DNA from: DASWKG01 sp036396755
Lineage (GTDB): Bacteria > Actinomycetota > UBA4738 > CALAEC01
NCBI GenBank assembly: GCA_036396755.1
Contig: DASWKG010000047.1
Coordinates: 1-6,000, forward strand
DNA length: 6,000 bases
Direction of reading: 5' to 3'
This document shows positions 5,666 through 6,000 of this stretch, in pieces. The notes below the pieces were generated by a model. The model was given only the letters and a program-made list of their open reading frames with translations, searched no databases and was not told the DNA's origin. The stretch's first letter is position 1, and every line of letters begins with the position of its first letter. Position numbers and translations under genes: made by a program.

Positions 5666-6000
5666 GTGAAGCCTCTCCGGGGCCGGCTCGCTGCCGCCCT
5701 TTTCAGCATCCTCGTCCTGGCCCTCGTGGCGCCCTCGGCGCCCGCGACGCCGGGAGAGCGGCCCGCGGCCTCGACGGCGCCGACCGCCAAGCTCCAGATG
5801 TACCGAACGGTCGTCGACGCCGACGGCCTTCGAACGCTCAGCACCGCCGGCTTCGACATCGGTGGCGGCCGCCCGGTGGCGGACGGGACCGAGGTGGACC
5901 TGGTGCTCTCGCCGGCCGACCACGCGCGGCTCCTGAGCCAGGGCTTCGACCTCGAGCTGTGGCGCAACGCGCGGGGCCTCACCGCCACCCGGCTCGCGGC
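5666..6000 (+). CDS. Exported protein, N-terminal part; likely prepro-region of an M14-type zinc carboxypeptidase
   Basis: An open frame of 111 codons runs to the window edge with no stop; an alternative GTG is one codon upstream at 5663. The product starts with a signal peptide (KPLRGRLAAALFSILVLALV, then APSAPA before TPG). After a Pro/Ala linker comes a segment (about residues 43-108) beginning KLQMYRTVVDADGLRTL. It continues through AGFDI, GTEVDLVLSPADHARL, QGFDLELW and RNARGLTATRLA. From memory, this layout of a YRV-type strand, an 'AGxDI' turn, a 'VDLVLS' strand and 'RLxxQGxDLELW' resembles the propeptide preceding the catalytic domain of secreted actinobacterial M14 carboxypeptidases. 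The zinc-binding HxxE and the catalytic Glu would lie beyond the window, so activity cannot be judged. Signal peptide and reading frame are well supported; the family call is moderate. This gene's upstream region lacks the dyad motif. Confidence 0.7.
   Translation, partial: MKPLRGRLAAALFSILVLALVAPSAPATPGERPAASTAPTAKLQMYRTVVDADGLRTLSTAGFDIGGGRPVADGTEVDLVLSPADHARLLSQGFDLELWRNARGLTATRLA

Noticed and set aside
5652..5669. A five-codon mini-ORF (ATG GAG GTG ACG TGG TGA) overlapping the last gene's start
   Set aside because: No Shine-Dalgarno of its own; it arises because the GGAGGTG site happens to follow AT. Too short to support.

Overview
This is a high-GC, gene-dense stretch with strong G/C preference at third codon positions, GTG as well as ATG starts, and Shine-Dalgarno sequences of the GGAGG type. 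It looks like a chromosome segment of a high-GC bacterium, most likely an actinomycetote. This is inferred from composition and protein style; there is no marker gene to fix the lineage. No tRNA, rRNA, CRISPR array, transposase or phage gene is visible.

Layout, left to right. (1) The 5' end of a leftward gene runs off the left edge (minus strand, start at 107); only its signal peptide is in view. (2) A 157-bp gap holds a long perfect-armed hairpin, which probably ends the next gene, and a palindromic element upstream of gene 1. (3) A 761-residue exported Asp-box (BNR/VPS10-type) beta-propeller protein is on the minus strand (264-2549). (4) A divergent intergenic region (2550-2740) carries two oppositely oriented copies of the same kind of element and a hairpin that overlaps the Shine-Dalgarno of the right-hand gene. 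(5) A 684-residue exported TolB/WD40-like seven-repeat beta-propeller with an uncharacterised C-terminal region is on the plus strand (2741-4795). (6) A small exported beta-rich protein of unknown function (4902-5561) follows, preceded by another copy of the element. (7) The N-terminal part of an exported protein, resembling the prepro-region of actinobacterial M14 zinc carboxypeptidases, runs off the right edge (starting at about 5666).

All five genes begin with a convincing signal peptide, so the whole window encodes secreted or surface proteins. The gaps between genes are about 100-190 bp and each contains its own hairpins or dyads, so the genes look like separately transcribed units rather than one tight operon.

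The most interesting signal is a short non-coding motif. TCTGTGC-N4-GCACAA occurs exactly three times, upstream of three of the genes and always in the sense direction of the gene. A degenerate fourth copy lies upstream of the TolB-like gene. It looks like the shared operator or leader element of a regulon of exported proteins. I do not recognise it as a named motif.
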